Part shown: one piece after another, positions 45,937 to 56,042 of the stretch
How the letters are laid out: every line of letters starts with the position of its first letter
Numbering within the stretch: position 1 is the first letter of the stretch
From: Blastococcus sp. TF02A-35
GTDB lineage: Bacteria; Actinomycetota; Actinomycetes; Mycobacteriales; Geodermatophilaceae
Length of the DNA: 64,000 nucleotides
Reading direction: 5' to 3'
Assembly: GCF_004571075.1 (NCBI RefSeq)
Contig: NZ_SPQP01000002.1
Span: forward strand, 1 to 64,000
Position numbers and translations under genes: made by a program
Notes under the pieces: model-generated
What the model was told of the DNA's origin: nothing
Databases searched by the model: none
The model's input: the letters and a program-made list of their open reading frames with translations, nothing else

Positions 45937-47838
45937 TCAGCGCAGCCGGCTGCCGTCCTCCACCGGGACGGTCAGCGACTGGGTGACCCCCGGCCCCGTG
46001 CTGAGCGCGACCGGCTGGGGGAGCGTCGCGCCGCGGTAGGCGAGGTCGCCCCCGGCGAGCACGACCGCCAGCCGGTGCCCGGGGGCAAAGCGGTGCACGA
46101 CCGCCGGCAGCTCGATGGTCACCGGCCGGCCGACGTCGGTGATGCGCACCGGCGAGATCAACCGGTTGGGCAGCTCGATCGTCGTCCCGTCGGCGGCGAT
46201 GTCGTAGACCTTCGCGTAGGCGACGAGCTGGCCGGCCGGGCCTCCGCCCTGCGTCACCTCGACGGCGGGCGAGGTCAGCTGCACGGTCAGCCGCGGCGAC
46301 CCGACGACGTCCAGCGGCTCGTCCAGCGGAGGGGTCGCGAAGCTGATGGCGGTCCCCGGCGGGTCGACGACCGGGGAGCGCTGGTCGAGGAACGAGGTCT
46401 CGGTGAAGTTGGGGCCCACCGGCGCGACGCTGCTGTAGGCGCTGGTGCCCGTCCGCACGTCCGCCGGGCTGGTCACGAGGTCCCCACCTGCCGTGCCCGT
46501 GCTCGACAGCAGGAACGTGCTGCTGGTCGAGGCGGGGAAGGCGTCGGCCTCGGCATAGGCGTCCTCGATCGATCCGCCCGCCTGCTGCACCCAGTCGCGG
46601 TGGTAGGAGAAGCTCGGACGGGGCTCCTCGCCCACGCCCCGGACGTAGTGGTCCAGCCAGGCCAGCGCCTGCCTGCCGAGGTGGGTGCTCTCCGGGTTGC
46701 TGAGGTCCATCTCGCCGGGGGCCGGGGTCCCGTCGCTGTGCCCGAAGGACTGCCAGACCAGGGAGACGTCGGTGCCCTGCGCCTTGAGCGCGGTGTACGT
46801 GGCGACCGACTCCTGCAGGTTGAACAGCGTGTCGGCCTGCCCCTGCATGAGGAGGGTGGGCACCCGCATCTGGTGCACGTAGCCGGCCACAGAGTTCGAG
46901 CGCAGGTAGTCGATCGACGCCCTGCTCGGGTGGCCCTGGACCGCCACCTCGGCGAGGGCCCGGCACACCTCGGGCTCGAAGTTCAGGCAGTTGTTCCTCA
47001 CGAACTCCTGCGATCGCGCCGGGTCGGCCAGCGCCGTGAGGTCCTGCACACCGGTGGCCACGCCGAGCGCGGTGAACAGCGCCGCCCACTGGTACTTGAA
47101 GACGCCGGTGCCCGTGGAGCTGACCGAGCCCGACTCCGCGGTGCCGCCGGGCAGCGCGCTGTTCTCCGGCGCCAGCGAGTAGGAGAGGTCGTTCCAGGTG
47201 ATCGTGGGGACGATGGCGTCCAGCCGGTTCGTACCGGCCCGGTGCTCCGCGGCCGCGGCCGCGAACTGGATCTGGCCGCCGTAGGAACCGCCGATCATGC
47301 CGACCTGCGGGTCGTGCGTCGGCTTCGCCTTCTTGCCCTTCCCCCTGCCCTTCGCGGGGGTGTCCTCGCGGACGACCTGGTCGACGACGACCCGCTCCTG
47401 GGTCGCGTCGTCCACGGCGACGACCGAGGGGTCACCGCCGAGGAACCGCAGCAGCTGGCTGGCGGCCGCGCCGTCGTGCTCGACGTCGTCGAGGGTGATC
47501 GGGCACAGGTCGCCGTCGACGAACCCGAGGCCGGTGTAGGAGAGGACGACGTAGCCCTGCTCGCCGAACCCGCGGGCCAGCCCCGCCTGGTCGGTCTTGT
47601 CGCCCCCGAAGCCGTTCGTGACCAGCAGCGCCGGCGCCGGGTCCGCCGCCGTGACGCCGGGCGGGACGTGCAGGTCGGCGTCGATCCGGCAGGTCCGCTT
47701 CTCCGGCCCCAGCCCGGTCACCGTGATGGTCAGGTCGCGCACGGAGGGCTGCGTCGTCGCGGTGGCCGCGGGCGCGACCGTGACCAGACCTCCGGCGGCC
47801 AGCGCGGAGGAGAGCAGGACGGTCGCGGTGCGGCGCAC
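45937..47838 (-). CDS. Secreted CocE/NonD-type (S15) acyl hydrolase
   Basis: A 633-residue exported hydrolase with a Sec signal (VRRTATVLLSSALAAGGLVTV, Ala-rich cleavage region about residue 25). Family features are the Ser nucleophile in GMIGGSYGGQIQ, an Asp in LMQGQADTLFN, the His in SFGHSDG, and a C-terminal jelly-roll domain (SPRLTVQLTSP, ELPAVVHRFAPGHRLAVVLAGGD). A lysine/glycine-rich insertion (GRGKGKKAKP) precedes the elbow. GTG start has GAGGAG 6 bases upstream. The substrate, ester or peptide, is unclear. Confidence 0.87.
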   Translation of the reverse strand: MRRTATVLLSSALAAGGLVTVAPAATATTQPSVRDLTITVTGLGPEKRTCRIDADLHVPPGVTAADPAPALLVTNGFGGDKTDQAGLARGFGEQGYVVLSYTGLGFVDGDLCPITLDDVEHDGAAASQLLRFLGGDPSVVAVDDATQERVVVDQVVREDTPAKGRGKGKKAKPTHDPQVGMIGGSYGGQIQFAAAAAEHRAGTNRLDAIVPTITWNDLSYSLAPENSALPGGTAESGSVSSTGTGVFKYQWAALFTALGVATGVQDLTALADPARSQEFVRNNCLNFEPEVCRALAEVAVQGHPSRASIDYLRSNSVAGYVHQMRVPTLLMQGQADTLFNLQESVATYTALKAQGTDVSLVWQSFGHSDGTPAPGEMDLSNPESTHLGRQALAWLDHYVRGVGEEPRPSFSYHRDWVQQAGGSIEDAYAEADAFPASTSSTFLLSSTGTAGGDLVTSPADVRTGTSAYSSVAPVGPNFTETSFLDQRSPVVDPPGTAISFATPPLDEPLDVVGSPRLTVQLTSPAVEVTQGGGPAGQLVAYAKVYDIAADGTTIELPNRLISPVRITDVGRPVTIELPAVVHRFAPGHRLAVVLAGGDLAYRGATLPQPVALSTGPGVTQSLTVPVEDGSRLR

Positions 47839-47934
47839 GGGGGCTCCTCGGTTCGGGACACGCGGTGGTCCCGGCGCCGTTCCTGCTGCGAACGGGTGAG
47901 GCATCGTGTGATGCACCGCACGCAGGACCCATCT

Positions 47935-47966
47935 CCGTAACGCCCGGGGCAGCGGTGTGGTTACGG
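47935..47966. promoter_or_regulatory. Inverted repeat upstream of sucC promoter
   Basis: CCGTAAC (47935-47941) and GTTACGG (47960-47966) are perfect complements 18 bp apart, ending 6 bp before the sucC -10. A second small palindrome GCATC-GTGT-GATGC lies at 47901-47914. Either could be an operator; the spacer is long, so chance is possible. Confidence 0.3.
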
Positions 47967-47972
47967 GCGGGC

Positions 47973-47978
47973 TACGGT
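47973..47978 (+). promoter_or_regulatory. -10 element of near-leaderless sucC promoter
   Basis: TACGGT, 8 bases before the sucC GTG at 47987. Confidence 0.5.
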
Positions 47979-47986
47979 GCCTGATC

Positions 47987-49147
47987 GTGGATCTCTTCGA
48001 GTACCAGGCCCGTGACCTGTTGGCCTCGCACGGCGTGCCCGTGCTCCCCGGTGGTGTGGCGGAGACGCCCGAGCAGGCGGAGGCGATCGCCCGCGAGATC
48101 GGGCAGCAGGTCGTCGTCAAGGCGCAGGTGAAGGTCGGTGGCCGCGGCAAGGCCGGCGGCGTGAAGCTGGCGGCCGACGCCGACGAGGCGCGGGCCCGCG
48201 CCCAGGACATCCTCGGGCTGGACATCAAGGGGCACATCACGCACCGCGTGATGGTGGCCCAGGCCAGCGACATCGCCGAGGAGTACTACTTCTCCTACCT
48301 GCTCGACCGTTCCAACCGCACCTTCCTGGCCATGGCCTCGAAGGAGGGCGGCATGGAGATCGAGCAGCTCGCCGTCGAGCGCCCGGAGGCGCTGGCCCGC
48401 ATCCCCGTCGACGCCAGCGTCGGTGTGGACAGCCAGAAGGCCGCCGAGATCGTCGACGCCGCCGGCTTCCCGGCCGAGGTGCGCGACCAGGTGATCGCCA
48501 TCGCCGTCCAGCTGTGGGACGTCTTCTCCAAGGAGGACGCCACCCTGGTCGAGGTGAACCCGCTGGCCAAGGCCCCGGACGGCACCGTCCTGGCCCTGGA
48601 CGCGAAGATCACCCTCGACGAGAACGCCGGCTTCCGGCACACCGAGCACGCCGCTCTGGAGGACGCCGCCGCCGCCGACCCGCTCGAGGCGCGCGCCAAG
48701 GAGAAGGACCTCAACTACGTCAAGCTCGAGGGCGAGGTCGGGATCATCGGCAACGGTGCCGGCCTGGTCATGAGCACCCTCGACGTCGTCGCCTACGCCG
48801 GCGAGGAGTTCGGTGGCGTCAAGCCCGCCAACTTCCTCGACATCGGTGGCGGTGCCTCGGCCGAGGTCATGGCCAACGGCCTGGAGATCATCCTCTCCGA
48901 CCCGGCCGTGAAGAGCGTGTTCGTCAACGTCTTCGGTGGCATCACCGCCTGCGACGCCGTCGCCAACGGCATCGTCTCCGCGCTGAGCATCCTCGGCGAC
49001 GAGGCCACCAAGCCCCTGGTCGTCCGGCTCGACGGCAACAACGTCGAGGAGGGCCGGCGGATCCTCGCCGAGGCCAACCACCCCCTGGTGACCGTGGTCG
49101 ACACGATGGACGGCGCCGCCCGCCGCGCCGCCGAGCTCGCCGCCTAA
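47987..49147 (+). CDS. sucC: Succinyl-CoA synthetase beta subunit
   Basis: TCA-cycle enzyme subunit that binds nucleotide and couples succinyl-CoA breakdown to ATP/GTP. The 386-residue protein starts [19 protein letters not shown] and has the ATP-grasp [24 protein letters not shown], and the C-terminal [14 protein letters not shown] and [19 protein letters not shown] 47987 is favoured by the family N-terminus and a -10 eight bases upstream. sucD follows 28 bp later. Confidence 0.96.
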   Translation: MDLFEYQARDLLASHGVPVLPGGVAETPEQAEAIAREIGQQVVVKAQVKVGGRGKAGGVKLAADADEARARAQDILGLDIKGHITHRVMVAQASDIAEEYYFSYLLDRSNRTFLAMASKEGGMEIEQLAVERPEALARIPVDASVGVDSQKAAEIVDAAGFPAEVRDQVIAIAVQLWDVFSKEDATLVEVNPLAKAPDGTVLALDAKITLDENAGFRHTEHAALEDAAAADPLEARAKEKDLNYVKLEGEVGIIGNGAGLVMSTLDVVAYAGEEFGGVKPANFLDIGGGASAEVMANGLEIILSDPAVKSVFVNVFGGITACDAVANGIVSALSILGDEATKPLVVRLDGNNVEEGRRILAEANHPLVTVVDTMDGAARRAAELAA

Positions 49148-49175
49148 GCGCCCCGAAAACGACAGGACTCCAGAG

Positions 49176-50054
49176 ATGTCGATCTTCCTCAACGAGAACA
49201 GCAAGGTCATCGTCCAGGGCATGACCGGCTCCGAGGGCAGCAAGCACACCCAGCGCATGCTCGCCTCCGGCACCGCGATCGTCGGTGGCGTGAACCCGCG
49301 CAAGGCCGGCACCAGCGTCGACTTCGACGGCACCAGCGTCCCGGTCTTCGGCGGCGTCGCCGACGCCATGAAGGAGACCGGCGCCGACGTCAGCGTCATC
49401 TTCGTGCCGCCGCCGTTCGCCAAGGCCGCCGTCATCGAGGCCGTCGACGCCGGCATCGGCCTGGCCGTCGTCATCACCGAGGGCATCCCGGTGCACGACT
49501 CGACCTACTTCTGGGCGCACGCCCAGGGTGGCTCGACCCGCATCATCGGCCCCAACTGCCCCGGCCTCATCAGCCCCGGGCGCTCGAACGCGGGCATCAT
49601 CCCGGCCAACATCACCAAGCAGGGCAAGATCGGCCTGGTGTCGAAGTCGGGCACGCTGACCTACCAGATGATGTACGAGCTGCGGGACATCGGTTTCTCC
49701 ACCGCGATCGGCATCGGCGGTGACCCGGTCATCGGCACCACGCACATCGACGCGCTCCAGGCGTTCCAGGACGACCCGGAGACCGAGGCCATCGTGATGA
49801 TCGGTGAGATCGGTGGCGACGCCGAGGAGCGGGCCGCCGACTTCATCAAGGCCAACGTGACCAAGCCGGTCGTCGGCTACGTCGCGGGCTTCACCGCCCC
49901 CGAGGGCAAGACGATGGGCCACGCCGGCGCCATCGTGTCCGGCTCCGCCGGCACCGCCCAGGCCAAGCAGGAGGCCCTCGAGGCCGCCGGTGTCCGCGTG
50001 GGCAAGACCCCCTCGGAGACCGCGAAGCTGATGCGGGAGATCGTCGGCGCCTGA
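49176..50054 (+). CDS. sucD: Succinyl-CoA synthetase alpha subunit
   Basis: Binds CoA and carries the phosphohistidine. The 292-residue protein has [17 protein letters not shown], CoA-binding [29 protein letters not shown] and the active-site His in [13 protein letters not shown] near the C-terminus. Co-transcribed with sucC. A strong terminator lies 32 bp after the stop. Confidence 0.97.
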   Translation: MSIFLNENSKVIVQGMTGSEGSKHTQRMLASGTAIVGGVNPRKAGTSVDFDGTSVPVFGGVADAMKETGADVSVIFVPPPFAKAAVIEAVDAGIGLAVVITEGIPVHDSTYFWAHAQGGSTRIIGPNCPGLISPGRSNAGIIPANITKQGKIGLVSKSGTLTYQMMYELRDIGFSTAIGIGGDPVIGTTHIDALQAFQDDPETEAIVMIGEIGGDAEERAADFIKANVTKPVVGYVAGFTAPEGKTMGHAGAIVSGSAGTAQAKQEALEAAGVRVGKTPSETAKLMREIVGA

Positions 50055-50086
50055 TCCTCCTCGGAGGACGTCCCGGTACGCCACCT

Positions 50087-50123
50087 CGCTGCCCGGCACC
50101 CCACTACGGGGTGCCGGGCAGCG
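50087..50123 (+). terminator. Terminator of sucCD
   Basis: CGCTGCCCGGCACCCC (50087-50102), loop ACTAC, GGGGTGCCGGGCAGCG (50108-50123): a 16-bp perfect stem followed by TCGTCC. Confidence 0.85.
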
Positions 50124-50226
50124 TCGTCCCACCCCGGTGCGGCGCGACGCGCCGCCTGCAGCCGTTGCGGGCCCGTGTCGTCCCCCCGCACGATCACGGG
50201 GACCCGTCAGACCCGGAGGAGAGCCT

Positions 50227-51333
50227 GTGACCGCCAGCCAGCCCCCGCAGCCGCCCGAGGGCGGGCAGCCGCCTGCCGGGGGCCCTCCGCCGGAGGCGCA
50301 CGGGTCCTCTGCCGCCGGCGGCCGGCCCCCTCAGCCGGGCCAGCAGCCGTACGCCCAGCAGCCGTACGCCCAGCAGCCTGCCCAGGGCCAGCAGCCCTAC
50401 GGGCAGCCCCCGTACGGGCAGCCCCAGTACGGGCAGCCCCCTTACGGGCAGCCCTCGTACGGGCAGCCCCCGTACGGGCAGCCTCCGCACGGGCAGCCTC
50501 CGCACGGGCAGCCTCCGTACGGGCAGCCTCCGTACGGCCAGCCTCCCTACGGTGGGCCGCCGCAAGGGCAGCAGCACTACGGCCAGCAGCACTACGGCCA
50601 GCAGCACTACGGACAGCCCGGGTACGGCCAGCCCTACGGCCCGTACCAGCAGCCGCCCTACGGCGGCCCCAACCCCTACCGCCGTCCGCCCGGCGCGGGA
50701 GCGGAGTTCTCCGTCGACCTCACGCGGGTGCGGGTGCTCGACTGGGCCCTCGCCGGCGGCGTGCTGCTCTTCCTGGGCCTGGGCTTCCTGCCGTGGTGGC
50801 GCTTCGGGGACGACACCTTCGGGGTCTCGTTCAGCGGGTTCGAGGACAGCATGGTGGTCTCGGCCTTCGTGCTCCTCCTGCTGGCCGCCACCTGGGCCGT
50901 GCTGCCCGGCTTCGTCAAGGCGCAGGTCACCTTCCCGCGGGCGGGGGTGACCGTCGTCCTCGCGTCGCTCGGGCTCGTGCTCACGCTGTTCGCCTGGATG
51001 GACACGCTGCGGTACGCCTTCTCGCCGTGGGCCCTGCTCGGCTTCCTGACGGCGGTCGCCGTCACGGTGCTGGCCGCGCTGGCGCTGCGCCGCGACCTGC
51101 GGGACAGGCCTGCGCGGCCCAGCGCCCCGGCCGCCGGCCCCTACTGGCCGGGCGGCCCGGCCCAGCCCTACGGGTACCCGCAGCAGCCTCCGGGTGGCCC
51201 CGGTGGCGCGCCGTGGCAGTCGCCCCCGGCCGCGCCGGCACCGGGTGCCCCGCACCGGACCGACGGCGCACCCGCGCGCCCGGCCGACCCGCCGCCGGCT
51301 GCGCAGGGTGAGCAGCCCAGCACGGACACCTGA
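50227..51333 (+). CDS. Proline/glycine/tyrosine-rich four-helix membrane protein (Rv0954-like)
   Basis: A 368-residue protein. Residues about 1-155 are disordered, rich in Pro, Gln, Gly and Tyr with many PYGQP repeats; four membrane helices follow (about 178-315), then another Pro/Gly-rich cytosolic tail. The GTG has GGAGGAG 5 bases upstream. By position between sucCD and a PerM-like gene it corresponds to mycobacterial Rv0954 (from memory), linked to the divisome. Function here is inference. Confidence 0.82.
   Translation: MTASQPPQPPEGGQPPAGGPPPEAHGSSAAGGRPPQPGQQPYAQQPYAQQPAQGQQPYGQPPYGQPQYGQPPYGQPSYGQPPYGQPPHGQPPHGQPPYGQPPYGQPPYGGPPQGQQHYGQQHYGQQHYGQPGYGQPYGPYQQPPYGGPNPYRRPPGAGAEFSVDLTRVRVLDWALAGGVLLFLGLGFLPWWRFGDDTFGVSFSGFEDSMVVSAFVLLLLAATWAVLPGFVKAQVTFPRAGVTVVLASLGLVLTLFAWMDTLRYAFSPWALLGFLTAVAVTVLAALALRRDLRDRPARPSAPAAGPYWPGGPAQPYGYPQQPPGGPGGAPWQSPPAAPAPGAPHRTDGAPARPADPPPAAQGEQPSTDT
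50398..50622 (+). repeat. 15-bp coding minisatellite (YGQPP-type units)
   Basis: A 15-base period repeats from 50398: about eleven units of TACGGGCAGCCCCCG with variants (CAC for TAC at 50488 and 50503), then three units of TACGGCCAGCAGCAC from 50578. The period is a multiple of three, so copy changes keep the frame. Confidence 0.85.
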
Positions 51334-51407
51334 TCCTCTCCGGATCCCGACCCGCAGCCCGGCGCGTGCACCCGGCATCGGCGGGAGCGGCTTGGGAGAG
51401 TGGGGGC

Positions 51408-52604
51408 GTGGTCGCACTGCTCGCACGCCTGCCCTTCCGGCGGGACGACGGCGAGGCCGCGCGACCGGCCCCGTCGGCCCTGCTTGCCGTCGTCGCCGCG
51501 GCGGCCGTCACGGTCGTCGGGCTGCTCGGGCTCGGGCTCGCGCTCGTCGTCGTCCAGACCCTCGACCCCGCCGGGGGCATGTCCACCGGCGCCTCCGCCG
51601 TCCTCGCGGCCCGGCTGTGGCTGCTGGCCCAGGGCGGCGAGCTCACGCTCGGCTCGGGCCCGCTGGTCCTGGCCCCGCTGCTGCTCACCCTCCTGCTGGC
51701 ACGGGGGCTGTCCTGGGCCGGGCGGGTGGCCGTGCGCGCGCTCGGCGAGGACACCGGAGTGCCGCGGGTGGTCCGGGCCGCGGCCGGCGTGGTGGCCCTG
51801 CACGTCGGGCTGACCCAGCTGGTCGCCCTGCTGGCCGGTGGCGACGGCGTGGGCGTCGGCTGGCTGCGCACCGTGCTCGGGCCCCTCGTCCTGGCGCTGC
51901 TCGCCGTCGGCTGGGGTGCCGGACGGGAGTCGGAGCTGCTCGACGCCGGTGCCGACCGGCTCCCCGGCATGCTCCGGCCCGCGCTGAGGGGCGTCCTCGC
52001 GGGGCTGTTCACCGCCCTCGCGCTCTCCTCGTGCGTGGTCGCCATCGCCCTCGCCAGCGACACGTCGGGGTACGCGGCCGTCTCCGGGTCCCTGGGCGGG
52101 GCCGCGGCCGGCGCGGTGGGCCTCACCGGCCTCGGCGCCCTCCTGCTGCCGAACGCCTCGCTCGCCGCCCTCGGTCTCGCCGCCGGGCCCGGCTTCCACG
52201 TCGGCGCCGGCACGCTGGTGTCGGTGCAGGGGGTGACGCTGGGCCCGGTCCCCGCGCTGCCCCTGCTGGCGGCGCTCCCCGACACCCAGGCGGTGCCGCT
52301 GGTGGCCTTCGTCTCCCAGGTCGTCCCGGTCCTCGCCGGGCTGGTCGCCGGGACGACGGTCGGCCGCCGGCTCCGCGACACCGACGGCGGCTCGGTGAGC
52401 GCGGGCCTGGCCGGCGTGCTCACCGGCTGCCTGCTCGGCGTCGTCGTCGGTCTGCTGTGCTGGGTGGGAGGTGGCCGGCTCGGCGACGGCGCCCTGGCGG
52501 TCGTGGGCGCCCCCGCCGTGGCCACCGGCATCGCCGTTGCCGCGCAGAGCGGGATCGCCGCCGCGGTGGCCGCCGCCGTGACCCGCTGGCGGGCGCTCGG
52601 CTGA
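51408..52604 (+). CDS. DUF6350 multi-pass membrane protein (PerM-like)
   Basis: A 398-residue protein with about ten hydrophobic helices separated by short loops (for example ALLAVVAAAAVTVVGLLGLG, PLVLAPLLLTLLLARGLSW, GVVVGLLCWVGGG). Family and position just before purN match M. tuberculosis PerM (Rv0955), which supports cell division under stress. The GTG at 51408 has GAGAGT 6 bases upstream; an ORF extension upstream is unsupported. Shares its neighbourhood with the Rv0954-like gene. Confidence 0.82.
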   Translation: MVALLARLPFRRDDGEAARPAPSALLAVVAAAAVTVVGLLGLGLALVVVQTLDPAGGMSTGASAVLAARLWLLAQGGELTLGSGPLVLAPLLLTLLLARGLSWAGRVAVRALGEDTGVPRVVRAAAGVVALHVGLTQLVALLAGGDGVGVGWLRTVLGPLVLALLAVGWGAGRESELLDAGADRLPGMLRPALRGVLAGLFTALALSSCVVAIALASDTSGYAAVSGSLGGAAAGAVGLTGLGALLLPNASLAALGLAAGPGFHVGAGTLVSVQGVTLGPVPALPLLAALPDTQAVPLVAFVSQVVPVLAGLVAGTTVGRRLRDTDGGSVSAGLAGVLTGCLLGVVVGLLCWVGGGRLGDGALAVVGAPAVATGIAVAAQSGIAAAVAAAVTRWRALG

Positions 52605-52639
52605 GCGGGGACGGTTCCCGGCAGCTCCGGCGCCCCGGC

Positions 52640-52645
52640 TAGTGT
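52640..52645 (+). promoter_or_regulatory. -10 element of leaderless purN promoter
   Basis: TAGTGT followed by 7 bases and the purN GTG at 52653. Confidence 0.55.
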
Positions 52646-52652
52646 CGCTGCC

Positions 52653-53255
52653 GTGCCCGTCGACGAGCCTGCCCAGCGGGCGCGCGTCGTCGTCCTGCTC
52701 TCCGGGACCGGGTCGCTGTGCGCCGCCCTGCTGGCCGCCACCGACGACCCCGCCTACCCGGCCACCGTCGTCGCCGTCGGGGCCGACCGCGAGGCTGCCG
52801 GGCTCGAGGAGCCGCGCCGGCGCGGCATCCCGACCTTCGTCTGCGCGCTGGGCGAGCACCCCGACCGGGCCGCGTGGGACCGCGCGCTGGCCGAGCGGAT
52901 CGCCTCCGCCGAGCCGGACCTGGTCGTGTCGGCCGGCTTCATGAAGATCGTCGGGCCGGCGGTGCTGGCCCGGTACGAGGGCCGGCTGCTCAACACCCAC
53001 CCCGCGCTGCTGCCGCTGTTCCCCGGCGCCCACGCGGTGCGCGACGCGCTGGCCGCCGGTGCCACGGTGACCGGCTCGACGGTGCACCTGGTCGACGCCG
53101 GGGTGGACACCGGGCCGGTGCTGGCCCAGCGCGAGGTGCCGGTCCTGCCCGGCGACGACGAGCCGCGCCTGCACGAGCGGATCAAGGACGTGGAGCGCGA
53201 GCTCCTGGTGGAGACGGTGGCGGAGTTCGTCACCCGGACGAGGAAGAGCCCCTGA
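52653..53255 (+). CDS. purN: Phosphoribosylglycinamide formyltransferase
   Basis: Adds a formyl group from 10-formyl-THF to GAR in purine synthesis. The 200-residue protein has [15 protein letters not shown] (family usually GSGSN), the catalytic [21 protein letters not shown] with the essential Asn-His, and [19 protein letters not shown] with the catalytic Asp. The TGA stop shares one base with the purH ATG. folD, the source of one-carbon folate, is 2.8 kb downstream. Confidence 0.95.
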   Translation: MPVDEPAQRARVVVLLSGTGSLCAALLAATDDPAYPATVVAVGADREAAGLEEPRRRGIPTFVCALGEHPDRAAWDRALAERIASAEPDLVVSAGFMKIVGPAVLARYEGRLLNTHPALLPLFPGAHAVRDALAAGATVTGSTVHLVDAGVDTGPVLAQREVPVLPGDDEPRLHERIKDVERELLVETVAEFVTRTRKSP

Positions 53256-54808
53256 TGAGCGAGCGCAGCCCCATCCGTCGTGCCCTGCTGGGCGTGTACG
53301 ACAAGACCGGGATCGAGGACCTGGCCCGTGGGCTGGCCGCGGCCGGCGTCGAGCTGGTGAGCACGGGGGCGACCGCCCGCCGCATCGCCGAGGCCGGCGT
53401 CCCGGTGACCCCGGTGGAGCAGGTCACCGGCTTCCCCGAGTGCCTCGACGGCCGGGTGAAGACCCTGCACCCCGCGGTGCACGCCGGGATCCTGGCCGAC
53501 CGGCGCAAGCCGGAGCACGTGGCGCAGCTGGAGGAGCTCGGCATCGCCGCGTTCGACCTCGTGGTCGTCAACCTCTACCCGTTCACCGAGACCGTCGCCT
53601 CGGGCGCCTCGCCGGACGAGTGCGTCGAGCAGATCGACATCGGCGGCCCCGCGATGGTGCGTGCGGCGGCGAAGAACCACCCGTCGGTCGCCGTCGTCGT
53701 CGACCCGGCCCGCTACGACGACGTCCTCGCCGCGGTCTCCGCCGGCGGCTTCACCCTCGCCGGCCGGCAGAAACTGGCGGCCGCGGCGTTCCGGCACACG
53801 GCGAGCTACGACATCGCCGTCGCCTCCTGGATGAGCAGCGTGCTCGCCCCCGAGGAGGACACCGTGTTCCCGACCTGGGTGGGCGCCACCTGGGAGCGCG
53901 CCGACGTCCTCCGCTACGGCGAGAACCCGCACCAGCAGGCCGCCCTCTACCGCGGTGGCGCGCTGCCCGGTCTGGCGCACGCCGAGCAGCTGCACGGCAA
54001 GGCGATGTCCTACAACAACTACGTCGACACCGACGCCGCCTGGCGGGCCGCGCACGACCACGACGAGCCGACCGTCGCGATCATCAAGCACGCCAACCCG
54101 TGCGGGATCGCGGTCGGTGCCGACATCGCCGCCGCGCACCGCAAGGCGCACGCCTGCGACCCGCTGTCGGCGTTCGGCGGCGTCATCGCGGCCAACCGCG
54201 AGGTCGACCTGACGATGGCCGAGCAGGTCGCCGAGGTGTTCACCGAGGTGGTCGTGGCCCCCGCGTTCACCGACGACGCCCTGCGCGTGCTGACGGCGAA
54301 GAAGAACGTGCGGCTCCTGCGGCTGCCGCACCCCCCCGCGGGCGGTGCCGAGATCCGCCCGGTCGGCGGCGGGCTGCTCATGCAGACGGTGGACCGGATC
54401 GACGCCGCGGGCGACGACCCCACGACCTGGACGCTGGCGACCGGTGAGCCGCTGGACGCCGCGGGGCTGGACGACCTGGTCTTCGCCTGGCGGGCGGTGC
54501 GCGCGGTCAAGAGCAACGCCATCCTGCTGGCCCACGACCGGGCCACCGTCGGCGTCGGCATGGGCCAGGTGAACCGCGTCGACTCGGCGCGGCTCGCCGT
54601 CGCCCGTGCCGGGGAGCGCGCCGCCGGGTCCGTCGCGGCGTCGGACGCCTTCTTCCCGTTCGCCGACGGCCTGCAGGTGCTGCTGGACGCCGGGGTGCGC
54701 GCCGTCGTCCAGCCCGGCGGCTCGGTCCGGGACGAGGAGGTCGTCGCCGCGGCGGCCGCCGCGGGCGTGCCGCTCTACCTGACCGGCACCCGCCACTTCG
54801 CGCACTGA
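53255..54808 (+). CDS. purH: Bifunctional AICAR transformylase / IMP cyclohydrolase
   Basis: Catalyses the last two steps to IMP. The 517-residue protein has the cyclohydrolase domain ([47 protein letters not shown]) and the transformylase domain ([50 protein letters not shown], ending GTRHFAH). IMP made here feeds guaB. The stop shares one base with the pentapeptide gene start. Confidence 0.96.
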   Translation: MSERSPIRRALLGVYDKTGIEDLARGLAAAGVELVSTGATARRIAEAGVPVTPVEQVTGFPECLDGRVKTLHPAVHAGILADRRKPEHVAQLEELGIAAFDLVVVNLYPFTETVASGASPDECVEQIDIGGPAMVRAAAKNHPSVAVVVDPARYDDVLAAVSAGGFTLAGRQKLAAAAFRHTASYDIAVASWMSSVLAPEEDTVFPTWVGATWERADVLRYGENPHQQAALYRGGALPGLAHAEQLHGKAMSYNNYVDTDAAWRAAHDHDEPTVAIIKHANPCGIAVGADIAAAHRKAHACDPLSAFGGVIAANREVDLTMAEQVAEVFTEVVVAPAFTDDALRVLTAKKNVRLLRLPHPPAGGAEIRPVGGGLLMQTVDRIDAAGDDPTTWTLATGEPLDAAGLDDLVFAWRAVRAVKSNAILLAHDRATVGVGMGQVNRVDSARLAVARAGERAAGSVAASDAFFPFADGLQVLLDAGVRAVVQPGGSVRDEEVVAAAAAAGVPLYLTGTRHFAH

Positions 54809-55440
54809 TGCGGGGGACCCGGCCCCACGTCGGCCCGCCGGAGGCCGGCGCGGAGATCGAGGGAGAGGACTTCGCCCGCGTCGACTGGTGGGGCGCCGAG
54901 CTCGACGGCGTCACGTTCGTCCGCTGCCGGTTCGACGACGCCGGGCTGGAGGAGCTGGTCACCCGGCGCTGCGTCTTCGAGGACTGCGTCCTCACCGGGG
55001 TGCGGATGGCCGGCGCGCGGCACCACGGCTCGGCGTTCCTGTCCTGCCGGTTCGACCGCGCCCGGCTGATCGACGTCACCTGGGACGGCTGCAAGCTGAC
55101 CGGCTCGCAGTTCCCGGGTGCGCACCTGCGGCCCATGACGGCGACCGAGTGCGACTGGAGCTTCACCTCGCTCCGGGGTGCGGACCTCTCGGGGCTGGAC
55201 CTGTCCGGGCAGCGGTTCCGGGAGGCCGACCTGACCGACGCCGACCTGCGCGAGTGCGACCTGACCCGCGCCGCGCTGGACCGCAGCCGCCTGCAGGGCA
55301 CGAAGCTGCGCGGGGCCGACCTGCGCGGTGCCTCCACCGACGGGGTCAACTGGCGGGCCTTCGAGCTCACCGGCGTGCGGCTGGACCTGGCCCAGGCCGT
55401 GCAGTTCACCAGCTCCCACGGCGCCCACGTCGGCGACTGA
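54808..55440 (+). CDS. Pentapeptide-repeat protein
   Basis: A 210-residue protein built of A(D/N)LXX-type repeats, clearest about residues 125-180 (LRGADLSGLDLSGQRFREAD, DADLRECDLTRAALD), predicted to fold into a square beta-helix. Some relatives protect DNA gyrase from quinolones by mimicking DNA; this one has many Cys and Trp substitutions and no clear gyrase-binding loop. One-base overlap with purH suggests co-expression with purine genes, a connection I cannot explain. Confidence 0.87.
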   Translation: MRGTRPHVGPPEAGAEIEGEDFARVDWWGAELDGVTFVRCRFDDAGLEELVTRRCVFEDCVLTGVRMAGARHHGSAFLSCRFDRARLIDVTWDGCKLTGSQFPGAHLRPMTATECDWSFTSLRGADLSGLDLSGQRFREADLTDADLRECDLTRAALDRSRLQGTKLRGADLRGASTDGVNWRAFELTGVRLDLAQAVQFTSSHGAHVGD

Positions 55441-55443
55441 GGC

Positions 55444-55971
55444 TCAGCCGGTCCGGGGCGGGCTGAGCAGCGCCTTGGCGGCACCGAGCAGGCCGAGGAC
55501 GGCGACGGCGATCGCGCACCAGAAGCCGGCGTCGAAGAACCCGAGGTCGAAGCCGGCGGCGACCAGCGGCACGAGCACCGCCCAGACGACCAGGCCGCTC
55601 ACCACGAGCGCGAGCACGCCCCACGGCCGGTGCGTGCGGGCCGGCAGGAACACCAGCACGCCGGCCACGAGCAGCAGCGCGCCGCCGAGCACGATCACCA
55701 GCGGCTGCCAGAGCCCGGTGTCGACGACGTCGCCCAGGCCGCCGAAGCCGCGGCGCACGAGGTCGAGGCCGGTGGCGTCGTCGTCGGCCAGCCAGGGGAG
55801 CAGCAGGCTGACCCCCGCGGCCGCCCCGGCGAGCAGCAGCAGGAGCCCGGCCACCGGGTCCGAGCGGCGGAACACGGCCCGCTCGGTGGACCAGGGCGGC
55901 GCCGTGGCACCACCCGGCCCCTGGACGGCGGAGATCTCGGTCGTGGCGGGGTCCTGCTGGCGCTCGGTCAT
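55444..55971 (-). CDS. Four-helix membrane protein of unknown function
   Basis: A 175-residue protein with a polar N-terminus (about 40 residues) and four hydrophobic segments ([84 protein letters not shown]). The ATG at 55971 has GGAGGTG upstream. Convergent with the pentapeptide gene (3-bp gap). No recognised family. Confidence 0.78.
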   Translation of the reverse strand: MTERQQDPATTEISAVQGPGGATAPPWSTERAVFRRSDPVAGLLLLLAGAAAGVSLLLPWLADDDATGLDLVRRGFGGLGDVVDTGLWQPLVIVLGGALLLVAGVLVFLPARTHRPWGVLALVVSGLVVWAVLVPLVAAGFDLGFFDAGFWCAIAVAVLGLLGAAKALLSPPRTG

Positions 55972-56042
55972 CGCGGGGCACCTCCTCCCGCGAGCCTAGG
56001 ACCGCGGCGCCGCCGGCGGGGAGGCTCCGGCACACTGTCGGC

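Noticed and set aside
50398-50622. The 15-bp array as a CRISPR or an origin-type iteron
   Set aside because: It is in frame with no spacers, encodes a Pro/Gly/Tyr-rich tail with continuous codon logic, and lies inside a well-started gene.
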